Shown here piece by piece: positions 28,791-37,889 of a stretch of DNA of 64,000 nt. How positions within the stretch are numbered: the first letter of the stretch is position 1; the number at the start of each line of letters is the position of its first letter. This DNA comes from Anaerolineae bacterium (GTDB taxonomy: Bacteria; Chloroflexota; Anaerolineae; Aggregatilineales; Phototrophicaceae). A program made the position numbers and the translations under genes. The notes under the pieces are model-generated. The model had not been told where the DNA came from and ran no database searches. It saw nothing but the letters and a program-made list of their open reading frames with translations. Where the stretch lies: assembly GCA_022841825.1 (NCBI GenBank), contig JALHQT010000004.1, forward strand, positions 372,001 through 436,000. The letters run 5' to 3'.

Positions 28791-30476
28791 TTATGTCTCC
28801 CAGTCGGGCACAGCGTCGAGCGTTACGCCATCGTTCAGCGTGACCGCATCTGCCACGATCCAGACCACCTCACCATCGGGCATCGTGACTTGCAGGTACC
28901 ATTCGCGTCTGATCTGCGCTTTGCTCAGGATCGCGACATTTGTTCCAGGAACGATACGCCCCGAACGCCGAAGCCCCCGAACCGGGTCACCGACCCAGAT
29001 TGCGGGTGGGCCGTCTGAGGGCGCATCCCCATTAGCCACGACTCCGAAAATGTCCTCGGTGACATTGGGTGAGTCGCTTGCTGCGATTATCGGTCGGCTT
29101 GTGCCCGTTGGGCTTATGGCGGTGGGGAGGCTGGCGACTTGCGTCACGGTCGTCGCCTCGATATTGGCGACTCTTGGATTGCTTGTTTGCAGGACCAGCA
29201 CGCCCACGATGCCCGCCAGGAGAATTCCAAGCAATCCGCCATAGCGCAACATGCCTGCGCTCCCGGACTTGCGTTTGCGGGAGACCTGCGATACCGGGGC
29301 GGATGGTTCAGCGGCGCGCTGTGGCATGGGCGGAATGGGTGCCGACGCGGAGGCGGACGGTGCTGCGCTCGTCTGAACAGGCGATGCAGGTGGGGTGGCT
29401 GCCTCAATGCGTTTGCTGATGTTGATAGGCACGGTGGGTGCGCTAGTGCTTACGGTCTTGCTGATGTCCACCGTTGCTACCGGACGGGTGGGCGCGTTCA
29501 TCGCATTACGTTCACGCTCGGCGGATTGGGGAATGCCCACGCTGGCAAGCGCAAAGGCGTGCTCAGTCACCTGCTCGCTGATGCGCGTGGCGACCAGGTT
29601 TTCTGCGATGACGCGCTCCTCGATCACGAGTCGCACCATGACCGCCGCGCGTCCCAGGTACGCTGTATCCCTGGGCAGCAGAGTAAAGATGATCGTGCGG
29701 GTGTCGTGATCCGGTTGGATTTCGACTTCAGCCGCGCCTTCGCCGCAGGCGTTGTTCGGATACTGCACAGCGTATTGCTCGGATGAAACCTGGATGCAGG
29801 CGCTGACCGGGAGCAGTGTGCCGTCTGCCGCGCGCGGGAAGGTGAGCGGAAAGGTTGCCGCCCGCACATCGTCCTTCTTGATCTCGTCGCCATACTCTGT
29901 TAGATCCGGGAGTTCACCGCGCAGCCCCTGCGTATCGAGCTGGCTGATCTTGACGCGCACCTCGGTCGGGATGGCGCGGGCGGTCTGGCGTGGCATGGCA
30001 GATTCCAGGCGGCGTTCCTGCACGGTGCGGGTCGATGACGGCTTCATAAAGCCGCGCGGAGTCGGAACCTCGATATGGACTTCCTCGCCGCGCCGATTCT
30101 TGGGCGGCAGAACTTTGGCGAGCGCAGAATAGAATTCATCTCTGGGCAGCGACGCATTGCGCACATTGGCGAACTGCGTCAGGATGAGACGGGGGAAGAC
30201 TTCCCCTGCCAGCAGCAGTGGGAAGATCGGCTTGCCCTGGTTTTCGGCATAAGCCAGCTCGCGGGGCACCCAGGCGCTGGCGGCAGCCTCCGGCGACATG
30301 ATGACCAGCACGGCTGCCGCCTGGTCGATTGCCTGGACGATGGCGGATTCCCAGTTGTCGCCGTACTCAATGTGGGCGTCGAACCAGACGTCAAAGCCAC
30401 GCTCAAGCAGGCTGTCCACAAGTTTACGAACGTACTCGATGTCCCGTCGGCTGTAGGAAATAAAAAGATGTGACAT
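28791..30476 (-). CDS. TIR domain protein with central TM and C-terminal SH3-like extracytoplasmic region
   Basis: N-term MSHLFISYSRRDIEYVRKLVDSLLERGFDVWFDAHIEYGDNWESAIVQAIDQAAAVLVIMSPEAAASAWVPRELAYAENQGKPIFPLLL; TM LRYGGLLGILLAGIVGVLVLQT; C-term NVAILSKAQIRREWYLQVTMPDGEVVWIVADAV. Confidence 0.92.
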   Translation of the reverse strand: MSHLFISYSRRDIEYVRKLVDSLLERGFDVWFDAHIEYGDNWESAIVQAIDQAAAVLVIMSPEAAASAWVPRELAYAENQGKPIFPLLLAGEVFPRLILTQFANVRNASLPRDEFYSALAKVLPPKNRRGEEVHIEVPTPRGFMKPSSTRTVQERRLESAMPRQTARAIPTEVRVKISQLDTQGLRGELPDLTEYGDEIKKDDVRAATFPLTFPRAADGTLLPVSACIQVSSEQYAVQYPNNACGEGAAEVEIQPDHDTRTIIFTLLPRDTAYLGRAAVMVRLVIEERVIAENLVATRISEQVTEHAFALASVGIPQSAERERNAMNAPTRPVATVDISKTVSTSAPTVPINISKRIEAATPPASPVQTSAAPSASASAPIPPMPQRAAEPSAPVSQVSRKRKSGSAGMLRYGGLLGILLAGIVGVLVLQTSNPRVANIEATTVTQVASLPTAISPTGTSRPIIAASDSPNVTEDIFGVVANGDAPSDGPPAIWVGDPVRGLRRSGRIVPGTNVAILSKAQIRREWYLQVTMPDGEVVWIVADAVTLNDGVTLDAVPDWET

Positions 30477-30582
30477 GCGCGACCCCTTGCCCCTATCAGC
30501 AGAACATCGTCGCTGATAGCGGCATTATAGGACGGGTGTGAATCGGACGCCACAAGGCGAAGGGGATGGGCGGGGCATCAGA

Positions 30583-30650
30583 CCTCACCCCCTCAGTCCC
30601 CATCTCCGTTTACGGAGATGGGGAGGCGAGCGAAGCGAGCAGGGGTGAAG
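30583..30650. repeat. Palindromic intergenic repeat, copy 1
   Basis: CCTCACCCCCTCAGTCCCCATCTCCGTTTACGGAGATGGGGAGGCGAGCGAAGCGAGCAGGGGTGAAG. Confidence 0.85.
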
Positions 30651-30657
30651 TTGCAGG

Positions 30658-32922
30658 TTACTCCACCGTCACCTCGTAGGCGATGTCGTCGAGGACGACG
30701 ATGACACGCTCACCCAGGGCGAAGTATTCCGCCAGGTCAGGTTGTGCGGCGAGCAGTTCAAAGTAGGCATCGCTGAGGAAGACGACTTTCTGCGTGGTCA
30801 TCGTGTCGGGTGCGAAGGTCGTATCCGTCCAGACGCCGTTTTGGAGCAGGAAGGTCTTGTCGCCCACCGTCTGGATTGGGTTGACCGGCGCAGGCGGCGC
30901 AAAGCCACCTTCTCCACCCACCCCTGGGGTGCCAAACGGGGCGAGAGTTCCGGCGGCGGTCATGGTTGGCATCGCTGCCGCGACGGGTGCTGCTGCCGCT
31001 TCCATCGAACTGAACGCATCGGCTGCATCGACCGCGCTTGCGCCCGATGTGCTGCCTGCCAGCATTTGCGCCTGCTCGTTGACCGCGCGTGCCGCTTCGT
31101 CCCGACCAGACTGGGTCAGGATGTCGTTTTCGTCAATCAGGAAGCTGGTGTAGGGGGTGATGATGCCGTAGCGCACGCTCAGGCTGACGATGCTGTCGAC
31201 AAGTTCGGGATTTTCGCCGTTCAGGCGGATGTTGTTCATCATCTCGCCGATGCGTCGGGTCGCCCACAAACGCGCGATGAAGGACTCGCCGCCTGCCTGA
31301 CGCGGGAAGTCCATGCCATCGTAGACCAGGGTCTGGTCGCTGCCCTGCATCGTGCCGCTGACGCGCACCGAGACATCGTCCGCGCCGTCCCGATAGCGCC
31401 CGACGATCACGAGCTGGTTGCCCGCGAACAGGTCTGGGAGGGGTTGCGCCGGATACAGGGTGTCGATGGTTACGCCATCGAGATCAATGACGAGATCGGT
31501 CAGGACGGGCGCGCTGATACGGTTGTAGAGGCTGGCGACTTCTTCATCGATTCGCTCGGTGGGGCGAACATACGAGCCAGTGCCGCGATGTTCGCGGACG
31601 ATGGTATCAAGCAGGAAGGTATCGACATCATCACCGACGCCGAAAGTGAAGATGCGTGCGTTGACATCGGCGGCGTCGAGGTTCTGCAAGATCATCTGCG
31701 GGTTGGTCTCGCCTTCGGTCGCCAAGCCGTCGGTGATGAACAGGATGGTGAGCGGGCGTTCCGAGTCGGCGAAGCTGAGAGCGGTGGTCAGCGCGCCGTT
31801 GATGTCCGTGCCACCGTCGGCTTCCTGGCTCATGACCCAGTCGGCGGCGCTGCTCGCCACGCTGGCGGGTTCGAGCGCTGAGCTGTAGGTGCGCCAACCC
31901 GTGCTGAAGAGGATGACGTTGAAGCGGTCGGCGGGGTTGAGGTTGTCCAGCACGTAACGCGCCGCTTCCTGCGCCTGTCCCCACTTGAGACCATCCATGC
32001 TGCCCGACTGATCGACGACAAGCACGATGTCTTTGGGCGCAATAACCGTATCTTCGGTCTGTGACGGCGGTTGGACCAGCAGCATGAAGAAGCCATCTTC
32101 ATTCGCGCTTTCGCGGTAGGTCAACAGGTTGACGTTCAGGCGGTCGCTGGTTTCGACGCCGTAGTAAAGGCTGAAGTCCTGGTCAGGGCTGTAGCCGGTC
32201 GCTTCAAAGCCAGCGCGGAAGCTCAGGTCGTCCGCAGCGCGGCTGAGGGCGATGCTGTGACTGGGGGAGTAGATGTTGCTGATGCGCTCGCTGCTGTTGA
32301 CGCTGACGCTGATGCTAGTCTGCTCGACCGGGCGGCTGCTCGTCAGCCGTGTCACATCCAACGGGTAGACGTAATGGATCAAGCCGTTGTCGATGGTGAG
32401 CGCCTGGCTGTAGGTGATGGTGATGCGGCGATGTTCGCCCGGTGGGATGGGGAAGACGTTCGCCTGCACCAACTGCGAGCCGATGTACTCCAGAAGCGCG
32501 GGGTCGCGGTACTGGCGGACGATGGCATCATAGACCGCGCGTGCTTCGTCGGCGGGCAGAACGCGCGCTTCAATCGGAATGTCATTGATGTACATGACCA
32601 GGTTTTCGACCACCGCGCCCTGTGGCAGCGGGAAGACAAATGTGCCTTCTGCCAAGCCATTTCCATCATTATCGAAGCGCATATCGACGCTGGTGCGAGC
32701 GATTTGTGAGTCGATCTCGACATTGACGCGGTGATAGGGAATTTTGAGCCATTCGGGATTGGTGAAGACGCCGGGCTGAATCGGCTGTGGGCAGGGGGGG
32801 AAGGTTGGGCAAACCACACCCGGCTGACAATCCGGCGGCATCGGACAGGGCACCGTTTGCGCGCCGACCGCCGTAACACCGACCATGAGCAGCAGGAAGA
32901 CGGTCATCAAGAAGCGTTTCAT
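30658..32922 (-). CDS. VIT-VWA domain secreted protein (inter-alpha-trypsin-inhibitor heavy chain-like)
   Basis: VDMRFDNDGNGLAEGTFVFPLPQGAVVENLVMYINDIPIEARVL (VIT); DIVLVVDQSGSMDGLKWGQAQEAARYVLDNL (MIDAS DxSGSM); SD GAGGTAACG. Confidence 0.94.
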   Translation of the reverse strand: MKRFLMTVFLLLMVGVTAVGAQTVPCPMPPDCQPGVVCPTFPPCPQPIQPGVFTNPEWLKIPYHRVNVEIDSQIARTSVDMRFDNDGNGLAEGTFVFPLPQGAVVENLVMYINDIPIEARVLPADEARAVYDAIVRQYRDPALLEYIGSQLVQANVFPIPPGEHRRITITYSQALTIDNGLIHYVYPLDVTRLTSSRPVEQTSISVSVNSSERISNIYSPSHSIALSRAADDLSFRAGFEATGYSPDQDFSLYYGVETSDRLNVNLLTYRESANEDGFFMLLVQPPSQTEDTVIAPKDIVLVVDQSGSMDGLKWGQAQEAARYVLDNLNPADRFNVILFSTGWRTYSSALEPASVASSAADWVMSQEADGGTDINGALTTALSFADSERPLTILFITDGLATEGETNPQMILQNLDAADVNARIFTFGVGDDVDTFLLDTIVREHRGTGSYVRPTERIDEEVASLYNRISAPVLTDLVIDLDGVTIDTLYPAQPLPDLFAGNQLVIVGRYRDGADDVSVRVSGTMQGSDQTLVYDGMDFPRQAGGESFIARLWATRRIGEMMNNIRLNGENPELVDSIVSLSVRYGIITPYTSFLIDENDILTQSGRDEAARAVNEQAQMLAGSTSGASAVDAADAFSSMEAAAAPVAAAMPTMTAAGTLAPFGTPGVGGEGGFAPPAPVNPIQTVGDKTFLLQNGVWTDTTFAPDTMTTQKVVFLSDAYFELLAAQPDLAEYFALGERVIVVLDDIAYEVTVE

Positions 32923-33038
32923 CTCGTTACCTCCGTGCAATGAACTTTCTCTGCATGGAGGTAACGAATGTCACGGACAACTTGTTCCCAGTGGAGTTGT
33001 TCAGATTTAGTATCTATCCGTAAACTGGTCTTGCTTGA

Positions 33039-33107
33039 CCTCACCCCCTCAGTCCCCCTCTCCGTACACGGAGAGGGGGAAGCGAGCGCAGCGAGCAGGG
33101 GGTGAGG
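33039..33107. repeat. Palindromic intergenic repeat, copy 2
   Basis: CCTCACCCCCTCAGTCCCCCTCTCCGTACACGGAGAGGGGGAAGCGAGCGCAGCGAGCAGGGGGTGAGG; nested stems. Confidence 0.88.
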
Positions 33108-33121
33108 TTTCCGGATAGGTT

Positions 33122-34021
33122 TTAGTACGGAATCTGGACGACCACGAAGGTCGTGTTGCCGATGCGCAGGCGGCTGCCATGCCGCACCTGCTGCTTACCC
33201 TCGTAGACTTCGATGTCGTTGACGAACGTGCCGTTGCGGCTGCCCAGGTCTTCGACAAACAGCGCGGGTTCGTCGGTCTGCTTATCGCGCGCCAGCTCGA
33301 ATTTGCAGTGCTTATTGCTGACGTATTCGTCGTGGCTGAGGACGAGTGTGACGGCGCTGTTCTTCTTTGACCGACCGATGATGTCGCCATGCACGATGGG
33401 GATGGGCAGCGCATTCTTAGGCTGGTCAAAGGCGAGGAGGAAGCGGATGGCGACTCCCTTGGGCTGCACCGGCTTGGCACCCCGCGCGACGGGCGCGGCG
33501 GGCAGCCCGCTGCGCATGGGATGCGATTCGAGGGTCGGCACGTCGGGGAACTCGGTGCGCCGCGTCCGCAGGATTTCCGGTTCATCGTCCAGATCGCGCG
33601 GCTTGACGGGGGTCGATGGCAGTTTGCCCGTGAGCGGGGCGTTGATCAGCGACTCGTAGTTCAGCGGGGTCGCCATCACGCCGTTTTCGATACCCGTCAT
33701 GTTGACCGTGCCGCCTTGGACACCATGAATGTTGTTGGTGATGCTGACGCTGCGCGGCGTACTCTTTGATTTTTTGTGGCTGGGCACTGCCTTCAAGCCA
33801 GTCTCCGTCAGATCAAGGATGCCATCGCCTGCGTCGGCGATATAACCGATGGTGAGCAGCTCGCCAAATGCCTTGTCGGCGCGCGCGGTATCGGAGAGAT
33901 GGCATGCGCTTTTGATCTTGCGTTTATGGCGCTCCATGGCATCGCGCGTACTGCTCATATAGGTGAGGATGGTTTCGGCATCCTGAGATAAGTTGGTGGT
34001 CTGTATGATAGCCATGGTCAA
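33122..34021 (-). CDS. N-terminal winged-helix-like region + C-terminal FHA domain protein
   Basis: IIGRSKKNSAVTLVLSHDEYVSNKHCKFELARDKQTDEPALFVEDLGSRNGTFVNDIEV; N-term LLTIGYIADAGDGILDLTETGLKAV. The start may be the M at 34015. Confidence 0.88.
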   Translation of the reverse strand: MTMAIIQTTNLSQDAETILTYMSSTRDAMERHKRKIKSACHLSDTARADKAFGELLTIGYIADAGDGILDLTETGLKAVPSHKKSKSTPRSVSITNNIHGVQGGTVNMTGIENGVMATPLNYESLINAPLTGKLPSTPVKPRDLDDEPEILRTRRTEFPDVPTLESHPMRSGLPAAPVARGAKPVQPKGVAIRFLLAFDQPKNALPIPIVHGDIIGRSKKNSAVTLVLSHDEYVSNKHCKFELARDKQTDEPALFVEDLGSRNGTFVNDIEVYEGKQQVRHGSRLRIGNTTFVVVQIPY

Positions 34022-34265
34022 ACTCTTTACGCTGGTCGCGCCTGACGTTTGTTACGATGAAGTCGCAGGTTGTTTGCGGCGGCGGCGTTAACCGAAAATC
34101 AACCTTCTCTCTACGATTAGAATATAATGAATTGTCGGCACAACAATAAAAGAAATTGTGAAATTCATAAATTGTCGCAGATAATTGCAGACACGGTAGA
34201 ACTTTTCGCGTGATTTGCAGTCGTTATGCATTATCTCACTGGGCTTGATGTAGAAGGGTAGGACG

Positions 34266-34871
34266 ATGCCAAGTCGTTCGGATGAATATCGGTCGAAAAT
34301 ACTGGATAAGGTGGATCGCCTGCTATCGGAATTCGCGGAAGGAAAAGTCAGCCGCGAACAGTTTCATGCCATCTATGAGCATTACAGCACCCAACTCGAA
34401 ATGGTCGATCAACTGGACAATCCTGAGGTGAGCGCTGCATCGGCAGATGTCACCGGAACGACGATTGCGATCCGTGCGGCGCACATGGGCAAAGCGCTAG
34501 GCTTGATGATCTACCACAACAAGCGCGGTACGTTTGTCGATACGCTCGGTGAGTTCGACATTTCGCCCTCCACGCTCTCACCCACATTGAACAATTTCAC
34601 GTCGATGATGGAGTCCGGACAGCTCATCGACCGTCGCATTATCAAACAACCGGACAATCGCTGGCTGATGTTCGCCGCAGGGCGGTTTACCACGGTGGTC
34701 TCGCTCTTCCATCACGAACCCTCGGCGATCCAGATCCGCGAAGTTGAGCGTATGCATCACGACTTCGAGCTGGCGAACGAATCGGCGCTCCGTAGCAGCA
34801 ACGCCATCGACAACAACACGCTTGCCTATCCGTTCATCGTGATGCTGCAAAAGAAGCTCAAGAAGGCATGA
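34266..34871 (+). CDS. Conserved hypothetical, winged-helix-like core
   Basis: 201-aa ORF, MPSRSDEYRSKILDKVDRLLSEFAEGKVSREQFHAIYEHY...; upstream AGAAGGGTAGG SD. Confidence 0.75.
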   Translation: MPSRSDEYRSKILDKVDRLLSEFAEGKVSREQFHAIYEHYSTQLEMVDQLDNPEVSAASADVTGTTIAIRAAHMGKALGLMIYHNKRGTFVDTLGEFDISPSTLSPTLNNFTSMMESGQLIDRRIIKQPDNRWLMFAAGRFTTVVSLFHHEPSAIQIREVERMHHDFELANESALRSSNAIDNNTLAYPFIVMLQKKLKKA

Positions 34872-35879
34872 TCAGACCTGGACACGATTCGGGTCAATGA
34901 CGTATTCCCACCAGTTCCACGCAATGCTGTTGGTGCTGCCCTCGATGTGCGGGAAGTGGCGGAACCACCACTTGTGATGCTCGCGGATGTCGCCGCCGCC
35001 CCAGTCGGATGCGGTGACAATGCGGGGTTCGCCTGTCAGGTCGGGGAAGCGAAGCCAGTTGTCACAGCGCGCGGGGACGGGACGCATGTTGCCCCAGTCG
35101 TAATCGCGCAGGCTGTTGGGCGCGAAGTGGACGTTGCCGCATTCCGCCTGACCTGGGTACTTGAGATCGTAGCGGGTGAAACGCTCGAACAGGTTGGCGT
35201 CGCCGTGCACGCGCTCAAAGACCTTGTAGAGGATCGATTCGGCGCGATGCCCCAAGTCCTCCAGCATTTCGCCGACGCCACGCTCAAAATTGAAGCCCAT
35301 GATGACGAAGCGGCGCTCGCAGCTTTGTGTTCCCTGGAGCGGCGGCGCGTTGCACCAGAAAGCGCCTCTGCCGCACATGATCGACTCGTAGTAACCGCCG
35401 TAGGGATGCCCGAACAGCCAGACCTCGTCGATGTCGCCGCGCTCGATGCGGCGCATCATGTCGAACTCGCGGACGAGCGCCATGTAATCGACGCCATCGG
35501 GGTCGTGGAATTTACGCGTGCGCCAGGCGTCGAGATAGCTTGACTCGTCGTAGCGAAAGCCGTCGTTTTTGACCGGGTAGCCATCGACGACGATATGCTC
35601 GGCGATCTCGTAGTTGGCGTAGCCGTAGCTGCACCAGCGCACATCGTCGATGTAGCCCTTGGCGAGCGATTCGGTGTCGTTCCAGCGGAAGTGCTGCTTG
35701 AGGGTGATGCCGCCCTTACTGCGCAGCGTCGGGTTGTGGGTGATCATCAGCACTTTGCGGCGGATGGGGGCAGGCGCGGGGTAATCGCCGGGCGGCGGGT
35801 TGAACGGCTGATTGTCGAGCGGGTGATTCTCGCCAGCAAACCATCGCTGCAATTGTCCCAACCAGTTTGGCATGTGCAT
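34872..35879 (-). CDS. Conserved hypothetical protein, Trp/Tyr-rich
   Basis: 335-aa ORF, RKVLMITHNPTLRSKGGITLKQHFRWND...VWLFGHPYGGYYES. Confidence 0.75.
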   Translation of the reverse strand: MHMPNWLGQLQRWFAGENHPLDNQPFNPPPGDYPAPAPIRRKVLMITHNPTLRSKGGITLKQHFRWNDTESLAKGYIDDVRWCSYGYANYEIAEHIVVDGYPVKNDGFRYDESSYLDAWRTRKFHDPDGVDYMALVREFDMMRRIERGDIDEVWLFGHPYGGYYESIMCGRGAFWCNAPPLQGTQSCERRFVIMGFNFERGVGEMLEDLGHRAESILYKVFERVHGDANLFERFTRYDLKYPGQAECGNVHFAPNSLRDYDWGNMRPVPARCDNWLRFPDLTGEPRIVTASDWGGGDIREHHKWWFRHFPHIEGSTNSIAWNWWEYVIDPNRVQV

Positions 35880-35984
35880 TCCTCGTCTGATGACTGGCGA
35901 CCACTATACCGCACAAACGGGTGATATAGGCGCATAGAGGGTTTTGAAGTATCATTTTGCCAGGAAGCTACGAAAGGATTGCTG

Positions 35985-37700
35985 ATGCTGACGAATTTGC
36001 CTGCGACTCATGAGGAGTTTGCCAAACTCTCCTGGGCTGAAATTGAGCCATTTGCTCAGGCGCTCATCGAACGCCCGCTGACTGCCGAGACGGCGGACGA
36101 ATGGCTGCTTGACTGGACAAGCCTCGCCCGACAGATCGATGAAGCCAAGACACGGTTGGAAGTCGGGACGACGCTCGACACAACCGACGAGGCGCTGAAC
36201 CAGCGTTATCTCGCCAATCTCGAAAATGTCGTCACGCCCTGGCGCGCCGCCGAGCAGAAGCTGAAGGAGAAGCTGCTGGCGAGCGGATTGGAGCCTGCCG
36301 GGTTTGAGATTCCGCTGCGCGCCATCCGCGCAGAAGCGGCGCTCTTCCGCGAGGCGAACCTAACGCTCTTCAACGAAGAAGATCGCCTGGAGACGGAATA
36401 TGATCGCGTCATCGGTGCGCAGACTGTGATCTGGGACGGCGAAGAGAAGACCCTGACCCAGCTCACGCCATTCCTCGAAAGCCAGGATCGCGATCTACGC
36501 GAGCGCGCCTTCCGGCTTGCCGCCGAGCGCCGCTTGCAGGATCGCCCAGCGCTGAACGACTTGTGGCACAAGTTCCTGGACGTGCGCCATCAAATCGCCC
36601 TCAACGCCGACCAACCGGATTACCGCGCCTACAAGTGGATCGAGATGAAGCGCTTCGACTATACGCCGGACGATGCGCGGCGCTTCCACGCGGCAATCGA
36701 GGAGGTGGTCGTCCCGGCAGGGCGGCGGCTCCTGGAACGTAAGCGTGAGCGCATGGGGGTAGACGTGCTGCGTCCCTGGGATGCCGACTGGCGGATGACC
36801 ATCGATCCGCTCAACCGCCCGCCGCTGGCTCCATTCAAGGACGGCGCAGAGCTGACCGCCAAATCGACCGCCATGTTCCGCCAGGTCGATCCAAAGTTCG
36901 GGGAGTACCTGGACATCATGGAGCGCGACAGTATGCTCGATCTCGTCAATCGCAAGGGGAAGGCACCCGGCGGTTACCAGACCTATTTCGCCGTGCAGAA
37001 GCGCCCGTTCATCTTCATGAACGCCACCGGTTCGCATGGCGATGTGCAGACGATGCTGCACGAGGGCGGGCATGCCTTCCACAGCTTTGAGTCGATGCAC
37101 CTGCCGTACTATCAGCAGGGCGACATCACGATGGAGATCGCTGAGGTGGCGTCAATGTCGATGGAGCTGCTCGCCGCGCCGTATCTGACGGCGGACTACG
37201 GCGGCTTTTACGTGTCGCAGGCGGACGCCGACCGCGCCTTTGTCGATCATTTGACGGGATTGATTCGCTTTTGGGGTTACATGTCCGTAGTCGATGGTTT
37301 CCAGCATTGGGTCTATACGCACATTGACGACGCGCACGACATCGCACAGTGCGACGCCAAATGGGTCGAGCTGTGGAACCGCTTCATGCCCGTCGAGGAC
37401 TGGTCTGGCTTCGAGGACTCGCTCAACGCCTACTGGCAGCGTCAGGGGCACATCTACGGCAACCCGTTCTACTATATCGAGTATGGCTTGGCGCAGTTGG
37501 GCGCGGTGCAGGTCTGGCGCAATTCCCTGAGCGATGCCAAGGGCGCGGTGGCGGCGTATCGTCAAGCGCTGTCGCTGGGCGCGACCCGGACGCTGCCGGA
37601 GCTGTTCGCGGCTGCGGGAGCGAAATTCGCTTTTGACGAGGCGATCTTCCGCGAGGTCGTGCCGCTGATCGAGGACACCATCAACCGCCTGGATGGGTAG
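35985..37700 (+). CDS. M3 family oligoendopeptidase (PepF-like)
   Basis: VQTMLHEGGHAFHSFE (HExxH-type HEGGH) and M3-like layout. Confidence 0.94.
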   Translation: MLTNLPATHEEFAKLSWAEIEPFAQALIERPLTAETADEWLLDWTSLARQIDEAKTRLEVGTTLDTTDEALNQRYLANLENVVTPWRAAEQKLKEKLLASGLEPAGFEIPLRAIRAEAALFREANLTLFNEEDRLETEYDRVIGAQTVIWDGEEKTLTQLTPFLESQDRDLRERAFRLAAERRLQDRPALNDLWHKFLDVRHQIALNADQPDYRAYKWIEMKRFDYTPDDARRFHAAIEEVVVPAGRRLLERKRERMGVDVLRPWDADWRMTIDPLNRPPLAPFKDGAELTAKSTAMFRQVDPKFGEYLDIMERDSMLDLVNRKGKAPGGYQTYFAVQKRPFIFMNATGSHGDVQTMLHEGGHAFHSFESMHLPYYQQGDITMEIAEVASMSMELLAAPYLTADYGGFYVSQADADRAFVDHLTGLIRFWGYMSVVDGFQHWVYTHIDDAHDIAQCDAKWVELWNRFMPVEDWSGFEDSLNAYWQRQGHIYGNPFYYIEYGLAQLGAVQVWRNSLSDAKGAVAAYRQALSLGATRTLPELFAAAGAKFAFDEAIFREVVPLIEDTINRLDG

Positions 37701-37715
37701 TTGCTGATGCGTTGA

Positions 37716-37885
37716 AACACGAAGGGACGGAGTCAACGAAGAAACACGGAGGGAATTCCACTTGGCGTCGTTGGCGTCATGGCGGTTCAATCAAAGCGAT
37801 CAACCGCCATGACGCCAAGAGCGCCAGATGTGCTGAATCTCCGTGTGCCTTCGTATTCTCCGCGACTTCTCCGCGACTTCGTGTT
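37716..37885. repeat. Nested palindromic element
   Basis: Outer AACACGAAG/CTTCGTGTT (37716-37724/37877-37885), middle ACACGGAG/CTCCGTGT (37744-37751/37839-37846), inner perfect 17-bp TTGGCGTCATGGCGGTT/AACCGCCATGACGCCAA (37771-37787/37802-37818). Confidence 0.85.
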
Positions 37886-37889
37886 GAGA

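Noticed and set aside
30742-31881. 379-aa + strand ORF
   Set aside because: Antisense of the VIT-VWA gene.
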